Positions 1 through 8,550 of a DNA stretch of 51,846 nucleotides are shown piece after piece. A program made the translations under genes and the position numbers. Source of the DNA: JBLHKW01 sp047618565. Lineage in GTDB: Bacteria > Planctomycetota > UBA1135 > GCA-002686595. The notes beneath the pieces are model-generated. The model saw only the letters and a list, made by a program, of their open reading frames with translations, was not told where the DNA came from and searched no databases. Within the stretch, counting starts at the first letter, position 1. Each line of letters opens with the position of its first letter. The stretch is from NCBI GenBank assembly GCA_047618565.1, contig JBLHKW010000012.1, forward strand, positions 1 to 51,846, given 5' to 3'.

Positions 1-413
<413 letters not shown>

Positions 414-449
414 GACGACTGGCCAGAGGGGCGAGGCGTGCGAAGGCGG

Positions 450-3407
450 TTACGCCTTCACCGCCTTGGCCTTGCTCTTGGATTTGCGGCTGCCCTCGAG
501 TGTGCGCTTGACCTCTTTCATCGAGTAGGCCTCGACGATGTCACCCTCGCGGATGTCGCGGTAGTCGCGCAGCACGATGCCGCATTCGAAGCCCTCGCGG
601 ACCTCCTTGGCGTCGTCTTTCTCGCGCTTGAGCGACCCGAGTGCACCGGTGTAGACCACCTGGCTGTCGCGCAGCAGGCGCACCTTGTTGTCGCGGGCGA
701 TCTTGCCGTCGATCACGTAGCAACCAGCGATCAGGCCGATACGCGAGGACTTGAACAGGCGGCGAATCTCGACGTGTCCCTGCACTTCCTCGACGAACTC
801 GGGAGCCAGCGCGCCCTCCATGAGGTTGCGTAGATCGTCGAGCAGCTCGTAGATGACCTCGTAGCGCAGGATATCCACCTTGCCGCGCTCGGCCTCGGTG
901 CGCGCCTTGCCGTTCACGCCCACGTGGAACGCGATGACCTTGGCGTCGGATGCGATCGCCAAGTCGACGTCGCTCTCCGTAACCGCGCCCACGCCGATGT
1001 GGACCAGCTTGAATTCGATTTCGTCGTGCTTCAATTCCTCGATCTGGTGCTTGAGCACCTGGACCGAGCCTTGAACGTCAGCACGCACGACCAGGTTGAT
1101 CTGGTCTGCTTGCGCTGCCGGGCCAGCGCCAAGCAGAGCTTCGAGGGCCGCCGAGGGCTGCCGCATCTGCGCCAGCGCCATGGCGCGGTTCGTGCGCTCA
1201 CGCTCGACCGCGACTTCCTTGGCCTTGGAGATGCTCGCGACCACGTGGAACGCGTCGCCGACGCCCGGAAGGGCATCGAGGCCCGTGATCTCGACCGGAG
1301 TCGAGGGGCCCGCTTCCTGGACCAGGTTTCCGCGGTCGTCCGAGATGGACTTGACCTTGCCGTAGCCTTCGCCGGCCAGGATGACGTCGCCGCGCTTGAG
1401 CGTTCCGTCCTGGACGAGCAGGTGAACGACGATGCCCTTGCCCTGCTGTTTCTCGGCTTCGAGAACGACTCCGGCCGCGGGGCCCGTGGGGTGTGCTCTG
1501 AGCTCGAGCAGTTCGCCTTCGAGGAAGACGCGCTCCAGCAGCTCGTCGATGCCATCGCCCTTGAGGCCGCTGACCTCGAGCATGGCCGTCTCGCCGCCCC
1601 ATTCTTCGGGGTTGAGACCCAGCCCGGTGAGTTGCTGCATCGTGCGCGATGCGTCGAACTCCGGCTTGTCCTTCTTGGTGATCGCCACGATGATCGGCGT
1701 CTTGGCCGCACGTGCGTGTGCCAGCGCCTCTTCGGTGTGGGGCTTGACACCGTCGTCACCCGCCACGACCAGGACCACGATGTCCACCGCGCGGGCGCCG
1801 CGGGCGCGCATCGAGGTGAAGGCCGCGTGGCCAGGCGTGTCGATGATCGAGACCTTGTGACCCTGCTTGGTGGTGACCTGATAGGCCCCGATGTGCTGGG
1901 TGATACCGCCGGCCTCGTTGTCGGCGACCTGGGTCTCGCGGATGGCGTCGATGAGGGTCGTCTTGCCGTGGTCGACGTGCCCGAGGAAGGCCACCGACGG
2001 GGGGCGTTCCTTGAGTAGCTCGTCGTCGATGGCGCCACGATTCTGCTGCATCTCGTCGAGGTGCGCCTGCTCGGCCGTCACCTGGTGCCTGACGTCGAGC
2101 TCGATGCCGAACTCTTCGGCCAGAAGCGCCGCGCTGTCATCGTCGAGCAGGGCGTTGATGTTCAGGGCGCCGATGCCGCTGGTCAACGCGACCTTGAGCA
2201 CGACGTTGGCCTTGAGCTTGAAGGCCTCGGCCAGCTTCTGCATCGTCACGGGCGCTTCGACCGCGACCTTGGTCCCCGAAAGCGGGGAGTCGACGACCGT
2301 CTGACGTCCCTGTCGGCCGTAGCCGCGGCGTCCGCCGGCGCCTCCGCCCGGGCGTGCCCGGCGCAGGAAACGGCTCTGCTCGCGCTCGCGGAGCTGGGCT
2401 GCGGTCAGTGTGCCGCGAGCCGCTCCAGCGCCGCGTTGCAGGGCCTTGCTGCGGTCGTGGGTGAAGGTCGGTCGCACGTCCGGCGTGGCATCGTCGCGCG
2501 ACATCAGGCGGCGCGATTCCGGTCGACGGCGGGCGGGAGCGCTCTGGAAGCTCGACGGGTCGATGAAGCCGACCACGTTGCCCTTGCGCTTGACGGCTGC
2601 TGCGTCTTCCTCTTCCTTTGGCGCTACAGGCGCTACAGGCGTGGCGGCTTCGGCCGCCGGGGCGCTTCCCTCGGCAGTGGGGGCGCTCTCGGTCGCAGCC
2701 CCCATGGCCGTAGCCGGCTGGGGCTGGGCCGCCGCGTCCGGGGTCGGATCGGCGCCAGTCGCGTCCGCTACGGGAGCCGTTGCGTCCGCTACGGGAGCCG
2801 TCGCGTCCGCTACGGGAGCCGTCGCGTCCGCTACGGGAGCCGGAGCCGGTGCGACTTCAGGTGCTTCCTCGACCGGGGCGGGCATATCGACCACGGGCGG
2901 GGTGGCGACGGGCTCGACCACGGCGGCGGGCTGTGGATCCTCCGTGCTGGTCTCGTCGACGGTCTCCGCGGGCGCCGGCATCTCCGGGGCCGGGTCGGCG
3001 GCGACCGGCGCGGGGCTCTCGACGACCTCGATCGCTGCCGCGCTCCGGGCCGGTTCGCCGGCCTCGGCGACCGGCACCGGGTCGGGCACCGGTTGTTCCG
3101 GTGCGGGCGCGGCCTCGGTGGCGGGTGCCGTCGCGGGAACAGGCTTTTTCTTGCGCTTCTTGCGCAGGATCAGCCCGCCTCCGACGTCGGTGACCTTTGC
3201 CTCATCCTTGGGCGGCTCCTCGGTCTTCAGGACAAGACCGTGGGCCTCAAGGACTCCCTGCACTTGCAGGACCTCGAAGGAGTCGAGCGTCGACATGTGG
3301 CTCTTGGCCTGGCTGAAGCCGAGATCTCGGAGCTTCGATGCCAGGTCCTTGCCGGACAGACCGTAGCCTTTGGCCAGGTCGTGGATGCGTATCTTATCGT
3401 TCGCCAA
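450..3407 (-). CDS. infB: Translation initiation factor IF-2
   Basis: IF-2 is the GTPase that brings initiator fMet-tRNA to the 30S subunit and promotes 50S joining. The frame is open further upstream into nusA, but I start at the TTG at 3407: the next residues (ANDKIRIHDLAKGYGLSGKDLASKL) are the N-terminal IF2_N helix bundle, GAGG lies just upstream, and nusA stops 7 bases before. That gives 985 residues. A second IF2_N-type segment (TMQKLAEAFKLKANVVLK) precedes the G domain: G1 GHVDHGKTT near residue 476, G3 DTPGHAAF, and G4 near 577 reading TKKD instead of NKxD, a tolerated variant of the [NT]KxD consensus. The linker between them is Ala/Pro-rich and contains a 21-bp tandem repeat. Middle gene of nusA-infB-rbfA. 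Confidence 0.96.
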   Translation of the reverse strand: MANDKIRIHDLAKGYGLSGKDLASKLRDLGFSQAKSHMSTLDSFEVLQVQGVLEAHGLVLKTEEPPKDEAKVTDVGGGLILRKKRKKKPVPATAPATEAAPAPEQPVPDPVPVAEAGEPARSAAAIEVVESPAPVAADPAPEMPAPAETVDETSTEDPQPAAVVEPVATPPVVDMPAPVEEAPEVAPAPAPVADATAPVADATAPVADATAPVADATGADPTPDAAAQPQPATAMGAATESAPTAEGSAPAAEAATPVAPVAPKEEEDAAAVKRKGNVVGFIDPSSFQSAPARRRPESRRLMSRDDATPDVRPTFTHDRSKALQRGAGAARGTLTAAQLREREQSRFLRRARPGGGAGGRRGYGRQGRQTVVDSPLSGTKVAVEAPVTMQKLAEAFKLKANVVLKVALTSGIGALNINALLDDDSAALLAEEFGIELDVRHQVTAEQAHLDEMQQNRGAIDDELLKERPPSVAFLGHVDHGKTTLIDAIRETQVADNEAGGITQHIGAYQVTTKQGHKVSIIDTPGHAAFTSMRARGARAVDIVVLVVAGDDGVKPHTEEALAHARAAKTPIIVAITKKDKPEFDASRTMQQLTGLGLNPEEWGGETAMLEVSGLKGDGIDELLERVFLEGELLELRAHPTGPAAGVVLEAEKQQGKGIVVHLLVQDGTLKRGDVILAGEGYGKVKSISDDRGNLVQEAGPSTPVEITGLDALPGVGDAFHVVASISKAKEVAVERERTNRAMALAQMRQPSAALEALLGAGPAAQADQINLVVRADVQGSVQVLKHQIEELKHDEIEFKLVHIGVGAVTESDVDLAIASDAKVIAFHVGVNGKARTEAERGKVDILRYEVIYELLDDLRNLMEGALAPEFVEEVQGHVEIRRLFKSSRIGLIAGCYVIDGKIARDNKVRLLRDSQVVYTGALGSLKREKDDAKEVREGFECGIVLRDYRDIREGDIVEAYSMKEVKRTLEGSRKSKSKAKAVKA
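2761..2844. repeat. Four tandem 21-bp units inside infB linker
   Basis: Four near-identical 21-bp units (GCGTCCGCTACGGGAGCCGT plus one base) encode the heptapeptide APVADAT repeated in the disordered IF-2 linker. The unit is a multiple of three, so copy-number change stays in frame. The fourth unit diverges at its last bases. Confidence 0.9.
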
Positions 3408-3414
3408 AGGTGCC

Positions 3415-4521
3415 TCAGCCCTCTGTCGTGGTTCTCGGAGTTTGTGAGGAAGGGACGCCAAGCGTGTCGCCAGCAGCCTCCTCGGTGGTCGTCTCGGGTG
3501 CCGCCGAAGTGTCTTCGGTGATAGCTCCCTCTTCGCCCTCAGGGGCGCCCGCTTCCTCGTCGTCGTCTCCGAAGAACTCGGCGCGGGTCTTGATGTCGAT
3601 GTCCCAACCGCAAAGGCGGGTTGCAAGGCGCACGTTCTGGCCGCGCTTGCCAATCGCGAGGGACTGCTGTTCTTCGTCGACGATGACCGTCGCGGAGTGG
3701 CGCTCCACATCCGGATAGATGTTGTCGAGGTGGATGGTGGCCGGCTTCAGGCCGTTCATGATGAGCGTCTCGAGTGAGTCGCTCCAGCGGATGATGTCGA
3801 TCCGTTCGCCTCGTAGCTCGTCGATAACGGCCTTGATTCGGGATCCACGCACACCGACGCAGGCGCCGATACAGTCGATCTTCGGGTCCGACGACAGCAC
3901 GGCCATCTTCGTCCGGTAGCCGGGCTCGCGCACCACGCGCTTGATCTCGATGATCGAGTCAGCGATCTCCGGTACCTCGAGTTCGAACAGGCGACGCACC
4001 AGGTCCGGGTGCGTGCGGCTGACGAGGATGCGGACCCGGGAGCCGTCCTTGCGCACCTCGACGATGATCGCACGCACGCGGTCACCGGGCGCGTAGGTTT
4101 CGCTGCGGACGCGGTCTTCCTTTGATAGGTAGGCCTCGACCTTGCCGAGGTTCACGACCAGGTCGTTGCCTTCGTAGCGCTGAACGACGCCGTTGATCAG
4201 GGTACCGACGCGGGCCTCATACTCCTCGAAGAGCACGTCGCGCTCGGCCTCGCGCACACGCTGCATGAAGCCTTGCTTCACTGCCTGCGCGGCGATGCGG
4301 CCCAGTTCGGAGAGGTCGAACTCGTAGACGCCCTCGTCGTCCTCGCTCGTCACCTCGCCCGTCGTGCGGTCGATGCCCACGATCAACTCCTCGCCGACGC
4401 CCAGCCGCTTGCGTATACCGGCGGCCAAGGCCTCTTCGAGTGCCCGAAAGATGACTTCCCGCGGGATGTCCTTGTTCGTGTGGATGAGTTCAATCATCCG
4501 GAGGAGTTCTTCGCCGTTCAT
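3415..4521 (-). CDS. nusA: Transcription termination/antitermination factor NusA
   Basis: NusA binds RNA polymerase and RNA and modulates pausing, termination and antitermination. The 368-residue product begins MNGEELLRMIELIHTNKDIP, the N-terminal RNAP-binding domain. It continues with an S1 domain (about residues 105-175, GTLINGVVQRYEGNDLVVNLG) and two KH domains (IGACVGVRGSRIKAVIDEL and the AIGKRGQNVRLATRL loop). It ends in an acidic Glu/Thr/Ala tail after KH2, so the C-terminal acidic repeats of enterobacterial NusA are absent, as in many phyla. It leads the nusA-infB-rbfA operon; rimP, often the first gene here, is not in front. A terminator-like hairpin sits in its leader. Confidence 0.96.
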   Translation of the reverse strand: MNGEELLRMIELIHTNKDIPREVIFRALEEALAAGIRKRLGVGEELIVGIDRTTGEVTSEDDEGVYEFDLSELGRIAAQAVKQGFMQRVREAERDVLFEEYEARVGTLINGVVQRYEGNDLVVNLGKVEAYLSKEDRVRSETYAPGDRVRAIIVEVRKDGSRVRILVSRTHPDLVRRLFELEVPEIADSIIEIKRVVREPGYRTKMAVLSSDPKIDCIGACVGVRGSRIKAVIDELRGERIDIIRWSDSLETLIMNGLKPATIHLDNIYPDVERHSATVIVDEEQQSLAIGKRGQNVRLATRLCGWDIDIKTRAEFFGDDDEEAGAPEGEEGAITEDTSAAPETTTEEAAGDTLGVPSSQTPRTTTEG

Positions 4522-4834
4522 TCTTCGCCGTTCAATTTGGACAGGTAGGCGTCGTTCGGGGGCAGTTTCGGGCGGAAGCGGGATTGGGGTTCGGCAGTCG
4601 GGCTATGAGAAAAGGAGTGGGTCCGCCCACTCCTGGTCGTTCGATCGGTAGGCAGTCCTGACCGAGCACCCGGCCAACGGACGACCAGATGTCTGCCGAG
4701 GATTCCCTTGAACCTAAACGGAGACTAGGTGACTCAACAGTTTGTGCTTTGGGGTGGCGCCCGTCAACAGGGCCGATGGCTTGAGGTGGTGGTTCTGCTC
4801 GCCGCCTGGGAGGGGTATCCTGTGAATCTGTCCC
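4522..4834. other. 313-bp divergent intergenic region, nusA / AAA+ activator
   Basis: This gap separates nusA (minus) from the sigma-54-type activator (plus). It holds the hairpin at 4605-4633 and a TATCCT hexamer at 4816-4821, 13 bases before the activator ATG, which could be a plus-strand -10; no good -35 is visible at the right distance. No tRNA cloverleaf and no convincing minus-strand sigma-70 promoter was found, though a promoter for nusA must lie upstream of 4633. Confidence 0.6.
4605..4633 (-). terminator. Terminator-like hairpin in nusA leader (candidate attenuator)
   Basis: Read on the minus strand, GGAGTGGG (4633-4626) pairs perfectly with CCCACTCC (4621-4614) around a CGGA loop, followed immediately by TTTTCT. 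This is an intrinsic-terminator layout about 93 bases upstream of the nusA ATG, so it would sit inside the nusA leader transcript if the promoter lies further upstream. Attenuation by NusA itself is an inference. Confidence 0.5.
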
Positions 4835-5896
4835 ATGAGCTCTGACTCCACCCGTAACCGGCCGCTAGCCCTATCCGACGCTGGCCTGCTCCTTGTGGCA
4901 GAAAGTCCGATCTTCCGGTCATTTCTGGACGAACTGGAGCGTGTCGCCGAATCCGAGGCCGCCGTCCTGATCGAGGGCGAGCACGGGACCGGAAAATCCC
5001 TCGCTGCGGCCCGCCTGCACGCCGCCAGCGCCCGGGGGGGCGGTCCTCTGGTCGAGGTCGCGGTGGCCGCCCTCGCGCCGACACTGGTGGAATCGGAGCT
5101 CTTCGGCCACGAGGAGGGCGCTTTCACGGGGGCGAGTTCGGCGCGTCTTGGCCGTTTCAGGGCCGCACAGGGGGGGACGATCGTCCTGGACGGCATCGAG
5201 GGGCTCTCCCTGGAGCTCCAGGCCAAGCTGCTGCGCACGCTCCAGGAGCACGTGGTCGAGCCCCTGGGCGGACAAGGGCCCATGGAAGTCGATTTTCGGC
5301 TCGTCGCCACGAGCGCGCGCACACTTCGGGCCGAGGTCGAGGCCGGCCGTTTTCGGGAGGATCTCTACTACCGTCTGGCGGTCGTCACCCTTCGGGTTCC
5401 ACCCCTGCGCGCTCGCTCGAAGGATATCGCAAATCTGACGGTGCGCCTGACCGAGCGCGTGGCTGCCCGCGCCGGCGTGCCGACCCGGCCGGTGGACCCC
5501 GAGGCCCTGGCGCGTCTCGAGGCACACCCGTGGCCCGGCAACGTGCGCGAACTCGAGAACACCCTCGAGCGGGTCATGGTCCTGTCGCCAACTCCGGGAG
5601 TCCCGGGGACGCCCGTAGCCGCGTCCGAGCTGGATTTCCTCGACGAGGCGCTCGAGGAGGCGGCCGACCAGGTCGCGCGCCAGGCCCTGGCGCTCGGGAT
5701 CAGCCTGGACACATTAACATGTGCCATGCTGGACGCGGCAGCCCGCCAGCACCGCGGAAATCTCTCCGCCGCCGCCCGTAGCGTTGGCCTGTCCCGCCGC
5801 GCCTTCGACTACCGGCGCAAGAAACACCGCGAGGAACAGTCGCCGGCGGCCGAGGCCGGCAGCCTGGATGACGACCCGAATGCATCTTCGCGGTAG
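4835..5896 (+). CDS. Sigma-54-dependent-type transcriptional activator (AAA+ and Fis-type HTH), Walker B Glu missing
   Basis: A bacterial enhancer-binding protein of the NtrC class: such AAA+ proteins hydrolyse ATP to remodel sigma-54 RNA polymerase. In 353 residues it has Walker A GEHGTGKS (about 48-55), a complete GAFTGA loop (95-100) that contacts sigma-54, an arginine-finger region (GRFREDLYYRL), sensor II (WPGNVRELENTLER) and a C-terminal Fis-type helix-turn-helix (GNLSAAARSVGLSRRAFDYR). There is no receiver domain, only about 25 residues before the AAA+ core. The Walker B reads VLDGIEGL, with Asp119-Gly120 where the family has Asp-Glu, so the catalytic Glu is absent unless Glu122 substitutes. 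Target genes are unknown; the downstream gene begins 65 bases later. Confidence 0.9.
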   Translation: MSSDSTRNRPLALSDAGLLLVAESPIFRSFLDELERVAESEAAVLIEGEHGTGKSLAAARLHAASARGGGPLVEVAVAALAPTLVESELFGHEEGAFTGASSARLGRFRAAQGGTIVLDGIEGLSLELQAKLLRTLQEHVVEPLGGQGPMEVDFRLVATSARTLRAEVEAGRFREDLYYRLAVVTLRVPPLRARSKDIANLTVRLTERVAARAGVPTRPVDPEALARLEAHPWPGNVRELENTLERVMVLSPTPGVPGTPVAASELDFLDEALEEAADQVARQALALGISLDTLTCAMLDAAARQHRGNLSAAARSVGLSRRAFDYRRKKHREEQSPAAEAGSLDDDPNASSR

Positions 5897-5961
5897 CCTA
5901 TGTCACGCACCCCGATATCACCCGATACACGGAATCCGCACTGCGCGGCCGTTGTGCGCCA

Positions 5962-8475
5962 GTGGACGGTTGCGTGCTCCAATTGAAAGACCTGTCCAGA
6001 TCATTCCTGCGAGGCCTGCTGCTGGGCGTTGCCCTGGTCGCGCACGCTTCGGCCTCGCCCCAGGAAGCGGCGGGCGATGGGGCAGCCCTGTGGCGCCAGG
6101 TCGAGTCCGTCCGCTCCGAGGATGCCAACCGAGCCTGGGAGCAGATCCTCGGACGTGCCGACGAGCTGGTCCTCTCGGTCCTCGACGACTTCGGGGCCCA
6201 GAGCCTCGCCGGACGGCGTGCACGCGCCGACCTGCTGGCCCTGCACGGTCCCGTCTCGCTGCTTGAGCGCGCCACGGATCTCGCTCTGGATCCGGACACC
6301 CTCGTCCGGCTCGCCTTGCTCAGCTTCCTCGAACAGCCCCGTCATCGCGACCTGAGCATGGCGCCGCGCGTCGAGAAACTGGGTTGGCTCGCGCGTGAGG
6401 ATCCTGATCCGAAGGTTCGAATCGGCGCGATCGAGGCCCTGGGGCGGCTGGACACGGACCTCGCGGTGTCCGAGCTCGCGGCGCTGGCGAACGAGCTGCC
6501 GCCTACCGCCGCTGCTCGAGCGGTGGCCAATCTGCCCGTTTCCCTGCGTTCATTGGGGGTTATCCGCAGCTGGGTCGTGGGGGGATTCACCTCGGATACG
6601 CCCGGCCAGCGCACTTCCGATCCGGTCCTCGCGGCAGCGCTGCCCCTGCACGGGCGGCTGATCGCCGATCGGCCAGGGGCGCTTCTCGATCCAGAGGAGA
6701 AGGCCACCTGGGTACGCGGCCTGAGGCATCCGAACGCGGCCGTGCGCGCTGCCGCGGCGCTCGCCTTCCAGAACTTTGTCGGTCGTCTGCGCGCGGTCGG
6801 CGAGGTCTCGCGCGCCCTCGAAGTCCTGCAGGATCTCGAGGAGCAGGGCCTCGACACGCGACTGACCCAGTACCACCGCGTGCGCCTGGCCTTCTATCCG
6901 GCCGGCGATGCGAGCCTGGCGCTGCAGGCCGCGCGCGCCATGCGTGCGGCGAATCGGCGCTCCCCGGATACGCGACCCGAGGAACGGCTGTGGTTATCAC
7001 GCTCGCTCTACCTCGAGGCCATGGCGGGCCTGGCGTCCGCACCGGACAGCGCGGCCCGCGCCGCGGTCGGGTCGTTGTTTCGCGAGGCCGAACAGGTTCT
7101 CGACGCCTTGATCGCGGAACGCCTGGACCGCGCGGATGAGGGCTCCATTGCGATCGATGCCAATGCCCTCGAATTCCGAGCGTTGGTCGAGATCGCGCAC
7201 ATCGTGCTCGAACTGGAGAACGGCGCGAAGCTGGAAGATCGCGCCCTGGTCGAGCGCGCTCGTCGCGCGCACACGTGGCTGCTCTCGGCGCAGCTCGACT
7301 TCACACGCATCGCCGGGGACACGCTCCTGGGCTGGGACGCGGTGCTCGACAGCGAGCTCTCGCCCTTCCGCCTCATCTTCACGAACCTCGAGTTGCCAGG
7401 AATCGACATCCCGACGAGCCTCGCGCGGCAGGCTCAGCTGGGCATCCTGCTGGCCAGCGTCGCATCCCAGGAAATGCCTGGTTTCGAGCCCCTCGGGGGG
7501 CTTCCCGAGGAAATCAGCAATCCCCTGGCGGACCTGCAACGGCGCGAGTTGCTGGTGCAGATCCAGGACGCACGGCTCGACTGGATCGTTGAGGAGATCC
7601 GTCGCGTGACGCGCCGCATGGTCGATGCACAGAGCCGGCGGCCCTGGGTGGTGCACATGGAGGCCACCGCGCGACTGGAGGAACTCGACATGCGTCGGCG
7701 CCGGATCGCCCGTGCTTTCATGGAGGTCGATCGCAGCGGTGGAGCGGAGCTGCTCGAGCTGCGTACGCCCGCGTCCCTGGCCCTTTGGCTGGCGCGCGAC
7801 CTGCGCAACGAAGGGCGCGCGGCGGAGGCGCGTGCCGTGGCGGTGCGCATGCGCGACGACCTGGAACGGACCGGCATCTCGGTCTGGTGGTACTACTTCG
7901 GTCTCGAGCGCCTGGCGCAGGCGGAAATGGCGATCGGTAGCTCCTATACAGATGAGGGCGTGCCCAAGCTGGCGGAGGTCGAGCTGCTGCGAGCCGTCGA
8001 GCGGCTGGAGGGCATCGAGCGACGCATGCGCGAGGCCGGGGCGGGCATCGCTCAGCTCGGTCCATTGCGCAACGCGCGCTGCTCCGCGCTCGTCAGTCTG
8101 GCGGTCAATGCGAACGTGAAGCTCGAGCAGCCCGAGCGGGCCCTCGAGTTCTTCGAGCAGGCCTTCGCGCTGCGCAAGGACGACTTCATGCGCGTCCTCC
8201 TGGCCTGTTACAGGGCCCGATCGGGCCGCGCAGATGAGGCACGCGCCCTGCTGCGCGACATCCGACCCTACCCCTCGATGTTCTACAACATGGCCTGCAC
8301 CTACGCCCTGATGGGGGACTCTGGGCAGGCGCTGGACCTGCTCGAGCGGGATTTCGAGGAGAACCACCCGAGCGAGAGCTCGGTCGAGCGCCAGCGCGAG
8401 TGGGCTTCCAAGGACCCGGATCTGGCCTCGCTGCGCGGGGACCCACGGTTCCAGGCCCTGGTCCGGCCGCGATAG
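5962..8475 (+). CDS. Secreted HEAT/TPR-type helical repeat protein, function unknown
   Basis: I do not recognise a named family. The 837-residue product begins with a hydrophobic signal segment (SFLRGLLLGVALVAHASA) and a likely cleavage before SPQEA, so it is probably exported. Residues about 110-170 look like HEAT repeats (DPDTLVRLALLSFL, DPKVRIGAIEALGRL). The C-terminal third has TPR-like helices (PERALEFFEQAFALRK, FYNMACTYALMGDSGQALDLL) and ends in the WASKDPDLASLRGDPRF motif commonly seen at the end of bacterial TPR proteins. The start is uncertain: I use the GTG at 5962, but the TTG at 5983 would also keep the signal peptide, and neither has a clear Shine-Dalgarno. It follows the AAA+ activator on the same strand and may be co-transcribed. 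Confidence 0.75.
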   Translation: MDGCVLQLKDLSRSFLRGLLLGVALVAHASASPQEAAGDGAALWRQVESVRSEDANRAWEQILGRADELVLSVLDDFGAQSLAGRRARADLLALHGPVSLLERATDLALDPDTLVRLALLSFLEQPRHRDLSMAPRVEKLGWLAREDPDPKVRIGAIEALGRLDTDLAVSELAALANELPPTAAARAVANLPVSLRSLGVIRSWVVGGFTSDTPGQRTSDPVLAAALPLHGRLIADRPGALLDPEEKATWVRGLRHPNAAVRAAAALAFQNFVGRLRAVGEVSRALEVLQDLEEQGLDTRLTQYHRVRLAFYPAGDASLALQAARAMRAANRRSPDTRPEERLWLSRSLYLEAMAGLASAPDSAARAAVGSLFREAEQVLDALIAERLDRADEGSIAIDANALEFRALVEIAHIVLELENGAKLEDRALVERARRAHTWLLSAQLDFTRIAGDTLLGWDAVLDSELSPFRLIFTNLELPGIDIPTSLARQAQLGILLASVASQEMPGFEPLGGLPEEISNPLADLQRRELLVQIQDARLDWIVEEIRRVTRRMVDAQSRRPWVVHMEATARLEELDMRRRRIARAFMEVDRSGGAELLELRTPASLALWLARDLRNEGRAAEARAVAVRMRDDLERTGISVWWYYFGLERLAQAEMAIGSSYTDEGVPKLAEVELLRAVERLEGIERRMREAGAGIAQLGPLRNARCSALVSLAVNANVKLEQPERALEFFEQAFALRKDDFMRVLLACYRARSGRADEARALLRDIRPYPSMFYNMACTYALMGDSGQALDLLERDFEENHPSESSVERQREWASKDPDLASLRGDPRFQALVRPR

Positions 8476-8515
8476 TCCTTTCTTCTCCTCGCGTCGAACG
8501 GGAACCACAAAAGGG

Positions 8516-8543
8516 TCGACGTTCGCCGGTCACGGACTACCAT
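8516..8543 (+). promoter_or_regulatory. Candidate promoter for rlmI (leaderless spacing)
   Basis: TCGACG (8516-8521), a 16-base spacer and TACCAT (8538-8543) lie such that transcription would begin close to the ATG at 8551, only 7 bases after the -10. No Shine-Dalgarno is present. Weak matches; offered because the same layout recurs at other operon starts in the window. Confidence 0.3.
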
Positions 8544-8550
8544 CCCCGGC

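Noticed and set aside
924..2018. Long plus-strand ORF opposite infB, and similar long shadow ORFs opposite the MoxR operon
   Set aside because: They mirror the third-position GC bias of the real genes on the other strand and show no protein family.
450..3710. IF-2 start far upstream giving 1,086 residues
   Set aside because: The extra 101 residues overlap nusA and are not IF2_N-like; TTG at 3407 puts the IF2_N helices at the N-terminus with an upstream GAGG.
4522..4834. tRNA or small RNA gene upstream of nusA, as seen in some bacteria
   Set aside because: No acceptor or T-arm with TTC loop could be paired on either strand.
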